Assembly (NCBI RefSeq): GCF_021347895.1
Contig: NC_067129.1
Span: 28,991,690-29,055,689 of the forward strand
Length of the DNA stretch: 64,000 nucleotides
Reading direction: 5' to 3'
Origin: Acanthochromis polyacanthus
Taxonomy: Eukaryota; Chordata; Actinopteri; Pomacentridae
Of this stretch, positions 33,331 through 46,000 are shown one piece after another. Made by a program: the position numbers and the translations under genes. How positions within the stretch are numbered: position 1 is the first letter of the stretch; each line of letters begins with the position of its first letter. The notes below the pieces were generated by a model. The model was not told where the DNA came from and did not search any database. It worked only from the letters and a program-made list of their open reading frames with translations.

Positions 33331-34141
33331 AGCTCTTCTAGAAAGCCCCAGAGCATGATACTGCCACCTCCATGCTTGATGGCAGGTTTGGTGTTCTTGG
33401 GGTTAAAGGCCTCACCTTCATTTTTTCTTCCATCTGACCACAGAACTTTCCTCCAGAAGGTCTTTTCTTTGTCCTTGTGATCAGCAGCAGACTTGAGTGG
33501 AGCTTTAAAGTTCTGCTTCTAGAGGAAGAACTTCCTTCTTCATGGATCCTCTAGAACCATGTGGACACTGACAGCTGTGTTCCAGCAGCTTCTCATTCAT
33601 TCAGACCTGCTTTCTGATGGTTCCTGGTTGACTTTTGACCATCCTGACCAATCATCTCTCAGCAGCAGGTGATAGTTTGCGTTTTCTTCCTGGTGGTGGC
33701 AGTAACACAACTGGACCATGAACTTTATTCTGACAAACAGATGATTTAGGGTCTGAAGCTGCTTTGAAATGGCTCCAAGTGACTTTCTGACTTGTTCAAG
33801 TCAATGATTTTCTTCTTCAGATCTTTTCTGAGCTCCTCAGACTTTCCCACTGTAGAGTTTGAGTCTAATGAGTGGATCTAATGGTTCTATTTAAACTGGA
33901 TCAGAGGAGTCAGCAGCTGTAGTCAAACATAAATACTCACAGGAAGTTAGGAGGCCATGAGGCTAAGAAAATTTGATTAAAACAACTTTCTACATCTCCA
34001 AAACTGATAAATCAAGGTACAGTACGTATATTTTTGACCCAGCGCATAGACACACGAGTTTCAAAGGGTCATTGGTAACTCCAGACTGTCATGATAAACA
34101 TGATCTTTACAGGTGGACATAAACTTTTGCTCATAACTGCA

Positions 34142-34879
34142 GTTGACATATAGCGTTTCTCAGCCTGATGCAGTTTTAGTGTTGCACTGAAATTTCAAAT
34201 CTGCTTTGTATGATGAACAAAACCAGCCAATCAACTCTAAACGATGTCCACTTGTTTAACAGCCGCTGCTGATCTTCGTCTGTAATTTCGTCGTGTCCAA
34301 CACCATTAGCTGCAGTCGCTCCTTATCTGCGACTGTTTCAACATTTTTAAAGCATGCTGATGGAGAAAGCTGGAGAATAGAGCTCTCTAATTGGCTGCTC
34401 AGCCCAGCGGAACAACAGTTTATTGCAGTCCTATTTTCCACCTCCACATTTTCTTTTTCTTGTTCTTCCCCCACAAGTACAAGACCTCAGGCAAACAAAG
34501 CCGGAGCAAGATGAGAGAAAAGCTTGATGTTTTCCTTAACAAGACCAATAATGAGGGCATTTACTCATTTTCACAGTGATGTTCTTCATCATACAGACTC
34601 CTGTAGCAGCTGCAGAATGTGTTTTATTGACTTTGTGTGGATTTCTATACCGACAACCACCATCTGTCCTGAGATGCTCCCTTGTCAAATAGCCAGTTTA
34701 ATTTCATGCATATCCTTTTGTTTTTCAGAGACAGAGAGGTTTTAAATTAATTTAACAAAGGCCAAGATATAATTTCCTCTTCTCTATTGTATCTCAGCAG
34801 AGCTTCTTGAGTCTCCCAAGGTCACAAAGAACGTGGAAACCGAACACTCGATTCATAAAGTAAAAGGTCATTTCATGAA
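34142..34879. other. Non-repetitive stretch, no gene seen
   Basis: Three overlapping plus frames and one minus frame occupy 34256-34745; none shows a domain, and their mutual overlap argues that they are chance frames. Confidence 0.4.
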
Positions 34880-36720
34880 AATTCAATCAGAGCTTCTCAC
34901 CTGAGCAGCTCATTTCATATCTACAGTAACTTCAGTGTATTTAATGAATTCATGCAGAGTTCTACCTTCATCCTGTGAATATTTCCAGAGTTCCAGGTCC
35001 TTGAAGTCCATAGAGGTGGGTCCAGATTTATCATTTTTTAATGGACTTTTTCCATCATTTCTGAGCCTCAGAACTTCATCAGTCCAGCAGATAGAACCAT
35101 GACATTTAGGAGGAGAAACATCTGAGTTCTGGTAAAAACTGACACCAGATCAGTTTAAATCCATCCAGGTGTCTCAGGCTACATTTATACGAGGACCATC
35201 TTAACAGAAAACGCAAAAATGGTCTTGTCATTTCACGTTTAGACGAGCGGTTTTGAAGGAAATCTGCGTATATACGGTGACTCTATAGTGTGTGGAATTC
35301 GATTGGATATGCATGCCAGGCAGCTGGGTGGCGCTGTGATAAAACTTCGCCATGTCTACGCACATGCGTACTATCTCCCTTTTCGGATCTCCGCTGCGGT
35401 AAATGTTCATGAATGGAATCTGTACAGATTCTGTACGTTTGTTGGTACGACTCCTGTAGTGTACATAGAGCTGCCAGAGTTGCTTGAAGGTACGAAGGAT
35501 GGAAATAATCACACATCTTTGTTTACTTCCTTGTACCGGCTGGTAAACCAAAGCACCGGCGCACGTATGTGACGTAATCGCGTACGTGACGTGGTCAGAT
35601 CTCAGTAAAGTTTTGCGTTTTGCTGTTTAGACGGAAACGTAACGGCGGAGCGTTTTCTACTTTTCCACTCTGGAGGCCGGTTTCAAATTTTTGCGTTTTT
35701 AAGCCCCAAAACGCCGTCCTCGTATAAACGATAGGGTGTTTTGTTGAAGTATTTTGACGTTTTTACCTGCAAGCGTCCTCGTGTAAACAGGGCCACAGTC
35801 TACAACCAACTTTGACTATAAGTATTATGGGATGTGTCATAGTTTTATGTCAGAAAAAGACAAAACTGTCCCAAAGACACTTAAGGTGATGAAAACGTGA
35901 CAGTAAATGACAAAAACGAGACACAAAACAAGGAAAACTGAGACAAAATCACACAAGATAAAAAGATAAACACAAAATGCTAAAAACAAGGCACAAAAAC
36001 AAAACAACACAAAAGTGATGCAAAATCATAGAATGGTGACAAAACATAACAAAGATGAGCACAAAGTCCATTCAATCGAAAGACTAAATCTGGTTTCTGT
36101 TCATTTTCTCTACAACCAACTTTGAGCATCAATATTATGAGATGTATATTAGTTTCATGTCAGAAAAAAACGTCCCAAAGACACCTAAAACAATCAAAAT
36201 GAGACATGAATATCCAAACCTAGATGCAAAACAAGAAAAACATGAGACAAAATCACACAAAATAAGAGAAATATACGGCAAAAAAAGACACAAAACAAGA
36301 CATAAATGTCTGAATTTAGACACAAAACAAGAAAATCCAGACACGAAATTACACAAAATAAGACAAAATAGACAACAAACTGCAAAAACAAGGACGTAAA
36401 TATCAGCAGAGAGAAGGAAAATGATCAAAACGACAAACAAAATGACCACAGTGAGAAAAAACTGTCCCAAAGACAAACAAAACAACACAAAACTAATGTA
36501 AAATCACAGAATGGAGACAAAAAAGGACAAAGATGAGCACAAAACAAGAAAAAACAGACAAAAAAAAAACAGATCAGTTTACATTCATCCACAATCTAAA
36601 CACTGAATCTGATTTCTGTTCTTTTTCTCTAGAACCAACTGTTCTCATCAGTATTCTGACTGAAAGATTCTTTTCTTTGCAGCCTTTAGGAGCTAAAATG
36701 GATTTCTTCTTGATAATAAA
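34880..36720 (+). repeat. R3 copy with repeated tail, split by a MITE
   Basis: The 5' part (34890-35176) matches 6215-6500 and 62820-63095. After the MITE (35177-35794) it continues with ctacaaccaactttga, tatgggatgtgtcatag, ccaaagacac and a gagacacaaaac-type tail. The caaccaactttgagc to tail segment then repeats from about 36110, and again in part from 36600, so the 3' part is tandemly repeated. Confidence 0.75.
35177..35794. mobile_element. Non-autonomous DNA transposon with gtttacacgaggac ends, copy 2
   Basis: Very similar to 9341-9942 over its whole length, including internal gaatctgtacagattctgta and tgacgt motifs. The R3 copy at 63093 shows the unoccupied site (ggtgtcacaatctatg); comparison suggests that 4-5 bases (caca) were duplicated here, with one changed base on the left side. 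Confidence 0.75.
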
Positions 36721-37479
36721 CATATTTATCCAGTCTGATGGGTAAGAACTGACATTATCCTCCTTCATGTCTGGATCGCTGATGACTGAAGGTTGGGAGG
36801 ACGCAGGAAGTTTGTGTTGCACCTGTTGAGACTCCAACTAAAAGTCTTCCATCTCATTATCCGCCTTAATTTGGCTCTTCTGATGGATTTGCATTTGCTG
36901 CTTCTCCAAATGTGTCTTCCTGCTGTGCAGCTAAATGAGCCTCCCGGAGTTTTCATTAATAATTTCAGCCACGTACGGCCTCATAACTCCCCCACCGGAG
37001 GAAGAAAGATGGTGCGCCGAGAAACGAATGGGTCTGAAAATGCAGATTCACAGAGAATCAATCTGAGACGGTTCTGTGTTCTGAGAAATACGCTTCTGCT
37101 CGGTCTCTTTGGGGTGTTTAAAACCGACCAAACCTGAAAAAGCTCCCTCTGGTTCTTTGTCTACATTAACTAATGGTCTCATTTTTGGACCATTTTATTG
37201 GTATTTCAAAGATCACTTCCTGTTTTGTTGAATTACAGATAATTATCAGATTTATATTGATAAACAGAAACTTCATGGGGACATCATATCATCCTAGTTT
37301 GATTTTATTGCATTATATCCCATTTTCAAGAGCCAATAACTATTCATTATGGTCATTTTGTAAAAGTTTAGGTCTAACGGACAACTTTTTATTTCATTTT
37401 ATTTGATGTTGGACAAATCTTCAGTAGTTTTGCACAAATTTTAACTCGTTTTGGACAATTTTAAAAACTTTTGGCAAGA
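36721..37479. other. Non-repetitive stretch, no gene seen
   Basis: The plus frame at 36793-37137 (114 codons) overlaps two minus frames and has no recognisable domain. I do not support a gene. Confidence 0.35.
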
Positions 37480-38150
37480 TTTGAGTCAAAATGTCCACAA
37501 ACTTGAACATTGTCTTGTTTCATTTTCAGATTCTACTGATGTCTCAAAAGCTTTAAAAGTTGGTGAAATGTCGACCAAAGACTGGATTTTGGTACAAATA
37601 TGGATCCATCCATAGATGCAAACTTACAGGAACTTTCTGGAGACACAGTACCAGCCTAATTGGAAAATTGAGAACACTTATCTGTTTTCAAGGCCCAATC
37701 ATTTCTAGTTTGTTATTTTGGACCATTTTAATATGATTTTTGACACATTTTTAAATAGTTTGGACAACTTTAAGTCATTTTGGGCATTTTGTTTTACTAA
37801 TTTTGGGCAGGTTTCAAGTCAAAATATTGCAAATTTGCACTTTTTTTCCCACATTTTCAAAGATCAATAAGCACATATTTGTCCTCTGCTGGAGCCATTC
37901 AATCATTCAGATCTACTGCAAACTATTCTGTGTTCTCACCAATTTTCTTGCCTGTTGGCATTTTATTTCTGGAGATGCTGAACCCTTAAAATGACTTTGA
38001 GGGTATTTTTTTTGCAGACAAAAATGCACGAATTTCTCTTTGGGTGCAGCTCTCTTTCTCCCTGAAATATGAATCCACTATTAAGCAAAAACACCGAACA
38101 ATCTAAAACTCCGCCTTCTATCTGTGTTTTATAAATGGAATATTTACATG
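37480..38150 (+). repeat. R1 copy with one monomer and 3' module
   Basis: One monomer (core near 37550) and the 3' module from about 37870 (gtcctctgctggagccattc, gttctcacca, gagatgctgaacccttaaaa). The 5' module is missing. Confidence 0.7.
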
Positions 38151-38749
38151 TCAAACTGCTGCTTTCCTCTCATCCTGTTTGCTGCTTCCAGTCCTGATTT
38201 ATTCATGCTGACTCTCCCTGATTCTCTCTGAGCTTTTATTAGCTGTAAACCGTCTGATGTCGGCCGTTCGGATCCGGAGAAAAACCTCCACGGCGGCTCG
38301 GGGAAGCTCACGCCGGGTCGCGCTTGTCAGACAGAAAACACACAGACGGCCGCTTTTATTAACACGGTTCACACGCCGCAGCAGAAAACAGAAAGCCGTG
38401 ATGTATATTTCATGCTCTGCCGGGCCTCTCTGAGCAAACTCCACCTCAGCCAAGCCCCGATGAAACATTCATGCAGCGAGGCCCATTTACATATCAAGCA
38501 GCCTGCTCGGCTAAATCTGGTGGCTGAGGAGGAAAACCCTCCTCTGCTGATGTCTTCCTGCTTCTCCTGACAACCTCTGCTGCTCTGCAAGAAGCCTCTC
38601 TGCAGCCTGAAGAGAACAGAAAGGCCTCGGAGTTCACACGGAGGTTCTGGAGAATAAAATCCAAACGCTGCAGATCCAGAGCAGAGAATCGACTCTAAAC
38701 CGTCCTCTGGAAGTCTGACGGCTGTTTACAGGATGGAAAAGTCCCTATT
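38151..38749. other. GC-moderate non-repetitive island, possible conserved non-coding
   Basis: It contrasts sharply with flanking repeats in composition and includes CpG-containing blocks and atttacatat, a POU-like octamer. Minus frames at 38199-38590 overlap in two registers and have no domain. No exon is supported. Confidence 0.3.
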
Positions 38750-41158
38750 AATGATGCAACACATTTAAAACCAAACACCAAAGAACTTCAGAGTAAAAAA
38801 TAACCTGTTTAACGCTCAGAATTAGCAGAAGCTAAAATATAGAGTTTAAGACCCTGTAATGTTGTTTATAATGTGGATTTACCTCAATAATTCACATATT
38901 ACACATTGAAACTCGACGACTGTTCAAATTTTTGCACTTACATGAACTTACAAATGTCGGTAATGGCTGGTTTTTGTCATTTTTGACAATTTTGAGTCAT
39001 TTTTGTCATATTTTAGGCATTTCTTTTGAATAAATTAAAGCACTAGACACAGTTACAAGATGGAAACTCACACAGTCGAGTCACTATTTATGATGCAACA
39101 TGTTTAAAGCAAAACACCAGAGAGCTTCCCAGTAAAAAAAAGATTCATAATTAGTTAAAAATATTGTTTTTCAGTCCCTGTAGGGTTCTTCATAGTGTGG
39201 ATTTACCTGAATAGTTCCCATGTCAGGCATTAAAACTCTTCAAAACGGGACATTTCTGCACATTTTTCCATTTTGAAGTGCAAATGATTGTTTATTGTTG
39301 TCATTTTTGGCAATTTTGAATCATTGTGGACCATTTTTATCTTATTTTGGACACTAATTTTGAATAAATCGAAGCACTAGATACAGTTACAGGATGTAAA
39401 CTCAAGCAAACAGTGAAACTGAGTCCCTGTTATTGATGCAACAAGTTTAAAACAAAACACCAAGAGCTTCCTTGGAAAAAAAATCGTAACTTGCTAAATA
39501 TTGTGTTTAAGACCCTGTTGACTTATTTATAGTGTGAATTTACTTGAATAATTCACATATCAAGCATTAAAACTTTACAAAAGTTATTTTTTGCTCTTTT
39601 TTTCCATTTTCAGATGATAATAGTTGGTGATTATTGTCGTTTTTGGTCATTTTGAGTCATTTTCAACCAATTATATCTTATTTTGAAGACTTATTTAGAA
39701 TAAATCGAACCACTAGATACATTTACAGGATGTAAACTCTTGTAAACAGTCAAATCAAGTCACTGTTCTTGATGCAACACAGTTAAAACACCAAGAGCTT
39801 CCCAGTAAAAAAGATCAACAACAAGCTAGACCCTGTAATGTTATTTATAGTGTGGATTTACCTGAATAATTCACATATCAGGCATGAAAACTCTACAAAA
39901 ATTTCCTTTCTTTGTACATATTTCCATTTTCAAGTGGTAATAATTGGTTATTATTGTCATTTTTGGCATTTTTTTTGTCATTTTGGATGATTTTATATAA
40001 TTTTGGACACTTATTTTGAATAAATTGAACCACTAGACACAGTTACAGGATGTAAACTCTTGTAAACAGTCTGTGTTGTTGAAGAGCTTCCTCATAAAAA
40101 AGATTCTTAACAAGCTAAAATATTGTGTTTAAGACCTTGTAGTTTGATTTATAATGTGGATGTACCAGATTAATTTACATATTTGGTATTAAAACCCTAC
40201 AAATTTGAAAATTTAGTCTTTTTTTTCCATTTCCAAGTGCTAATGATTGTTCATTTTAGTCATTTTCAACCACTTGTATCTTACTTTGGATGCAAACTCA
40301 TGTCAACAGTCAAATCGATTCACTATTATTGATGCAAAAGTTTAAAATAAAATACCAGAGATCTATCAAATAAAAAGATTCATAACATGCTAACATATTG
40401 TGTTTTAGGCCCTGAAATGTTGTTAATAGTGTGGACTTACCTCAATAATTCACATATAGGGTGTTGAAACTCTACAAAACTGGACATTTCTGCACATTTT
40501 TTCATTTTCAATTGGCAATAATTGATGATTATTGTTATTTTTGGCAATTTTTAGTCAGTTTTGACCATTTTTTAAATCTAATTTTGGATGCTAATTCTGA
40601 ATAAATAGATAATAAACAATTATCTGCACCAGAAAATGGGGAAAAAAATATCAAGTTTTATAGAGTTTCAATGCCTGATTTGTAAATTATTATGATAAAT
40701 TCACATTATAAACAACTCAACAAGGTTTTAGCCACAATATTTTAACTTGTTCTGAATTATTTTTACAGTGAAGCTTCTTGGTGTTTGATTTTAAAAGTGT
40801 TGCATCAATAACAGGGACATAATTTGACTGTTTGTATCCTGTTATTGTGTGCAGTGCTTCATTTATTCAACATAAGTCCAAAATAATATACCAGTGATCA
40901 AAATGAGTCAAAATCGCAACTGTTGGCACTTGAAAATGGTTTAGAAAAAGTGCATAATCTTTTATTTTTGTCGTGTTTCATTGCTTAATATTTGAATTAT
41001 TCAGGTAAAGCCACACTATAAATAACCTTACAGAGTCTGAACTCCAATATTTGAACTTGTCATGAATCTGTTTTAATGGGAAGCTCTTTGGAGGTTTGTT
41101 TTAAACGTGTTACATCAATAACAGAGACCTGATCTGACTGTTTGTCTGAGTTTTTACA
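38750..41158. repeat. R2 tandem array of about 330-bp units with an inversion
   Basis: Direct units are marked by tgatgcaaca at 38753, 39091, 39434, 39769 and about 40330, with a shortened unit near 40065. Each contains aaacaccaagagcttcc, taagaccctgta, ttatagtgtggatttacctg, attcacatat and ccattttcaagtg. From about 40610 the units run in reverse (ttgcatcaataacag at about 40799 and tacatcaataacag at 41111). The gcacatttttccattttcaa ... cattttggac part is also found in R1 monomers. Non-coding. Confidence 0.85.
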
Positions 41159-41159
41159 G

Positions 41160-41213
41160 TGAATATTCCAGACGTGTCGACGATAGAGGCAGTCTGGACT
41201 CAACTGGAACACA
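41160..41213 (+). CDS. Candidate 54-bp host exon (weak)
   Basis: A tttttacag acceptor (ends 41159) and an aca|gtaagt donor (from 41214) enclose 54 bases open in the frame NIPDVSTIEAVWTQLEH, with intron phase 1 at both sides, so the exon would be symmetrical. The residue mix looks protein-like, and there are two CpG-containing codons. I do not recognise the protein and see no neighbouring exon, and the acceptor region overlaps the edge of the R2 array. It may be chance. Confidence 0.25.
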
Positions 41214-41539
41214 GTAAGTCACCAGAACTCTGCGTCTTTATTCTCTGCGTATTAAAGTGCAATCAGAAGAACAGCTGGAGCCACAGCTGGCCGACTGACA
41301 TTCAGCTCAATAATTCAGAAGCAGCTGCTGCTTTATTTGGATTCTCTGCTGGTTCTACTCCACAGATAGAACCGACACTGAGATCAGAACATCGTCATCA
41401 GAATCATTAGTAACCTTACTTTCTTCACTGTGTTTTCATTCCTCAGGTCGAATATTTCAGTTTCATTTCCAACATTTGGATTACGTGAGCAGAATTTAAT
41501 TTTATTTCATTTCCCAGGATAATATTTCTCCACCATGTG

Positions 41540-42080
41540 TGATTTTAGTTCTTACCTATTTCATCTCATTTCATCACATCTCATTTGACCTCATCTTATC
41601 ACATCTCATCTTTTCTCAGCTTATCATATCTCATCTCATTTTATCTAATCTCTCTTTTTCAAATCTCACCTCATCTTATCTCATCTAATCTATTCTTATC
41701 TTATCGCATCTCATCTTTTTCATTTCATCACATCTCATTTTATCTCATCTCATCCTGTTTCATTTTACCTTATCCCAATTTATCTCATCTCATTTTATCG
41801 TATCTCGTGTTGTCATTTTTTCATCTCATCTTGTGTAATATCTCATCTCATCTTGTTTCATGTCACCTCATCTCATTTGATCTCATCTCATTTCATCTTA
41901 ATGAATCTCACTTTATCTTATCTCATTTTATATAATTTTTTTCATCTTATTTTGTCTCACCTCAGCTTTTCTTGTCTTATCTCATCTCATCTAATCTCAT
42001 TTCATCCTATTTAATCTCATCACACCCTATCTCATCTTATCTAATCTTATTTCATCTCATTTCATCTTATCCACTCAGTT
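41540..42080 (+). repeat. Pyrimidine-rich (tctcat)n-type low-complexity tract
   Basis: Variants of tcatctcat and tcatcttat over about 540 bases. The open frame 41585-41935 (Ser/Leu/Ile/His-rich) arises from the repeat and is not a gene. Confidence 0.9.
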
Positions 42081-43219
42081 TTTCAGACGATCGACGTGAA
42101 GCCTTTGAACTTGACCTGCAGTGTTTTGTTTTTAGCTAAAATCGATGATAACACTCTAAATTCTGTCGCCCTGTTTATTTGTTGAAAAATAAAAACTTCC
42201 TGTAGCTTCAGACACAGAAGCCCTCCAGCTTCATTAAACTCTCGTTGTTTTAATGGAGCCTGCTTTGTTCCAGATGTCGTCTTGAAGATGTTTAAAGTCA
42301 GCGTTGATGAAGAAGTGAAATACTGCAGCTCAGAGCTCTGACACTTTAATTGCAGCCATTTAAAGACAAATCGTGGCTCAAACTCGGTCGCGGTTTGCGA
42401 TCGGCGTTTGCTGCCAGAATTAGACGACGTCGCAGCAAATCATGGCGGGAAGCTGGCAGCTGTCCTGGACGGGCTTTTTGATTTGGAACAAGTGGACCAG
42501 AGGCACTCGTTCAAAAAGTCACTAACGGAGGGAAGTGAGACGTTACTCGTCGTGATTTACAGCGTCCGGCATGTCCGTCTGTGAAGAACAATCAGCTGAT
42601 TTTATAGTCCAGGAATAAAAAGAGTCGCTACAGAACCACTAAAAGAAAACACATGTTCATTTTTGTCTCTACCACTGGACGACAGAAAAAGGAAAAAGAA
42701 CCAAGAACAGGATGTAACGTTCCCACAACATCGGATAACATTAAAAACGAGTGCTGATAACTGTTTAAAGACGACGCTTCAATTGAATGTTTAGGTCATG
42801 ACCTGTTATGACTCTGACTGTATCCAGAACAGTTCAGTTTTCACGTGCACAGAGCTGTTCTAAACGTCTGTAAAGAGAATCCTGGTTCCCTCCTGGTCCT
42901 CAGAGGTCCTCGATGCCTCCAGAATGAAACCCTTCCTCCCGGCCTCTGATTCCTGCAGAGCCGTCAGCTGAATAATTACCGCTAACCTGCTTCTCCTCCT
43001 CAGGGTTCTGCTGTTAAAAACGGCAATGCTGTCATGCTCTAATGGAGAACCGGCCGTATTCAGGTCAGAGCCTTTAGTTAATGTGAAGGACCTATCTGTT
43101 GAAGCAGCTGCAGGTGAGTTCACCCTGAAACTACGTGTGGAGGATGGAAGGTAAAAGAATTCAGGAAATAAACACCTCAGATCTGGTTCTTTGTTATTTG
43201 GGATTCAATAATAAGTTCT
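42081..43219. other. Non-repetitive stretch, no gene seen
   Basis: Mixed composition with several CpGs. The minus frame 42860-43123 is open for 87 codons but lacks domains. Could include conserved non-coding DNA. Confidence 0.35.
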
Positions 43220-44276
43220 TTGCTGCCACTACCGTTCTTCACATCATGATACTGCCACCACCATGCTTCACATCATGATGCTGCCTCCACCTTGCTTCAC
43301 ATCATGATGCTGCCACCACCGTTCTTCACATCATGATACTGCCACCACCATGCTTCACATCATGATGCTGCCACCACCATGCTTCACATCATGATGCTGC
43401 CACCACCATGCTTCACATCATGATGCTGCTTCCACCATGCTTCACATCATGATGCTGCCTCCACCATGCTTCACATCATGATGCTGCCTCCACCTTGCTT
43501 CACATCATGTTGCTGCCTCCACCATGCTTCACATCATGATGCTGCCACCACCATGCTTCACATCATGATGCTGCCACCACCATGCTTCACATCATGATGC
43601 TGCCACCACCATGCTTCACATCATGATGCTGCCTCCACCATGCTTCACATCATGTTGCTGCCTCCACCATGCTTCACATCATGATACTGCCACCACCGTG
43701 CTTCACATCATGATGCTGCCTCCACCATGCTTCACATCATGATGCTGCCACCACCATGCTTCACATCATGATACTGCCACCACCGTGCTTCACATCATGA
43801 TGCTGCCTCCACCATGCTTCACATCATGATGCTGCCACCACCATGCTTCACATCATGATGCTGCCTCCACCATGCTTCACATCATGATGCTGCCACCACC
43901 ATGCTTCACATCATGATGCTGCCTCCACCATGCTTCACATCATGTTGCTGCCTCCACCATGCTTCACATCATGATACTGCCACCACCATGCTTCACATCA
44001 TGATGCTGCCACCACCATGCTTCACATCATGATGCTGCCTCCACCATGCTTCACATCATGTTGCTGCCTCCACCATGCTTCACATCATGATACTGCCACC
44101 ACCGTGCTTCACATCATGATGCTGCCTCCACCATGCTTCACATCATGATGCTGCCACCACCATGCTTCACATCATGATACTGCCACCACCGTGCTTCACA
44201 TCATGATGCTGCCTCCACCATGCTTCACATCATGATGCTGCCTCCACCTTGCTTCACATCATGATGTTGCCAGCAG
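43220..44276 (+). repeat. 29-bp minisatellite, array A (about 36 units)
   Basis: The unit is atgatgctgccaccaccatg followed by cttcacatc. Variants carry gcctccacc or gatactgcc, and these variants recur in a higher-order pattern. On the minus strand a unit contains aagcatggtggtggcagcat, the codons for KHGGGSI of Tc1 transposase. As 29 is not a multiple of three, no long frame results. Confidence 0.95.
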
Positions 44277-44769
44277 CTTTGAATCTTCTCATCATCACAA
44301 TGAGTGCAGAGTGTAGACGAGTCCATTCTTCTGTAGCAAAGTAGAATATTCAGCGTTCCCTTGTCCTCATTTCATCGTCGTCATTATTCCACACTGTCTG
44401 CAGCTTCGTATCATTGACCGTACCTGCAGGAGATTTCCATAAATTGCTGTGGAAGTTTTCAGTCGTGCCAGTTGACTGTCAGTGTGATGCAGAAGTGTGA
44501 GTGCAGCTGGATGTGACTGCAGTAAGTAGGAGGCAGATGAGAGGCCACTCCAGTGTTTCACCACAGCCTCCATTCACGGGTGGAAAATGGCATTAACTGC
44601 ATCATCCAGTTCAGACAGGTGACACAGAAAACGTGGGCGTCTGGGCACATGCAGAAGTTTTCTATGCAACTCGACAAGTATGATAATTAGAAATCCTGTT
44701 TTACATCACGACTTTCTTCATGGTGTGGGTGCAGAAGGGATCAAAACCAAGATGTTTAGTTTGTACACT
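44277..44769. other. Stretch between arrays, no gene seen
   Basis: No domain in the short minus frame at 44367-44573; no transposon end was identified. Confidence 0.35.
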
Positions 44770-46000
44770 GTGGAAAATAAGCAGCAGCATCTGTGGGGAC
44801 ACCCAGGAGTCTTTTAAAGACACTTTCTAGTGAATATTTCCACATTAGAACTCCAGAGAGTGGTTTTCACTCACATTTTGATTGGAATTATTGAACAGAA
44901 CTCTGTGGTTGGGTTCAGGAAAACAGTCCTTTTAAAGTCCAGACACTAATTCTCAGTTGGATTGAGGTCTGGACTCTGACTCGGCCTCCAGAACCATTTC
45001 TGAGGAGTTTGTTTGCTTTGGCTCGTCATCTGGATGGAAAACTAATCTTCTCCAAGTTTCAATTCTCTTCAGATTACATCAGGTTGTCCTCCAGGATTTA
45101 ATTTACCCTCTAATTTTACAAGTCTTCCAGGACCTGCTGCTGAGGAACATCATGATGCTGCCACCACCATGCTTCACATCATGATGCTGCCACCACCATG
45201 CTTCACATCATGATGCTGCCACCACCATGCTTCACATCATGATGCTGCCACCACCATGCTTCACAGTGGGGATGGTGTGTTTGTGATGATGTGTGGTGTT
45301 TTGTCTTGTCATAGCATCCAGTCTGATGGCCAAAAAGCTCCATCCTGGTCTCCTCAGATCAAAGAACCTTCTTGTTTGACTTCAGAGTCTCCACATGTCT
45401 TCTGGTGAACTCTAGTCCAGATTTAATTGTAGCTTTTTCCAACAGAGTCTTTCTCTATGTCTATATTGTTGGATGAACAGTCTCTTCAGAGGAAGGTATC
45501 TTGGTGGCCTCCATCATTAGTCTCTTTCTACTCGATCTCTCAGTTCTTGAGGACATCCTGCTCTAGTCAGATTTATTCATGTTCCATCTTCCTTCAATTT
45601 ATTAATGATTAACATTAAGAAATGGAAGGAATGTTGACTCCAGGAGATCTTCAGGAACTTGGCAATGTTCTTGTATCGTCCTGACGATGCTTTTCAACAA
45701 CCTTTTCTTGGAGTGTTCTTTAGTCTTCATAGTGTAGTTCTATCCAGGAGAACTGATCCACCAGAGATACAGGAGTTTTTATACTACAATCACTGACCTC
45801 AGATCATCTTTATTTCACCAACTGTTGACTTCTAGAACCAATTGACTGTTCCTGAGTTGAATCAGATGCATCACTTTAAGGGGTAAATACTTCTGCAATT
45901 ACTTATTTTACATTTTCTATTGTTAATTACTTAACATTACTTGTAGAAATCAGCTTTCATTTTGACACTCTTTGCCAAAAAGCCAAATAAACAGGCTGTG
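44770..46000 (-). mobile_element. Decayed Tc1-like element carrying minisatellite array C
   Basis: Read on the minus strand, the Tc1 order is preserved: an upstream region with the tcttggtggc segment (about 45500), an SEETRMELFGH-like stretch at 45366-45335 (compare SDETKMELFGH of the intact copy), HTIPTVKHGGGSIM at about 45290-45240, then PSQSPDLNPTEN at 44990-44950. Stops and frame changes are frequent. The interior right portion (caactttaagg-like taaatacttctgcaat, 45880-45900) matches a common fish Tc1 family as I recall it. Four 29-bp units sit exactly at the KHGGGSIM codons. Confidence 0.8.
45147..45265 (+). repeat. 29-bp minisatellite, array C (four units), at the Tc1 KHGGGSIM codons
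   Basis: Four units of the array A type. On the right it passes without break into transposase codons for HTIPTV (minus strand), so one unit is the transposase sequence itself. Confidence 0.93.

Larger units (their letters stand above)
31871..34141 (-). mobile_element. Tc1-like element, copy B, both TIRs, decayed transposase
   Basis: Inverted ends (left tacaatcgag...aaagtttccatcca, right ggacataaacttttgctcataactgc) bound a minus-strand transposase relic. In order on the minus strand: GKSEELRKDLKKKIIDLNKS (about 33850-33780), FWRKVLWSD near 33440, FNPKNTKP-like and KHGGGSIM codons near 33370, a minisatellite insertion (33100-33330), a second KHGGGSIM region near 33070, and PSQSPDLN-type codons near 32850. 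Many stops. A solo LTR (32096-32714) interrupts the left part. It is the most complete member of its family here. Confidence 0.8.

Noticed and set aside
41585..41935. 116-codon Ser/Leu/Ile/His-rich frame
   Set aside because: It is a translation of the (tctcat)n tract.
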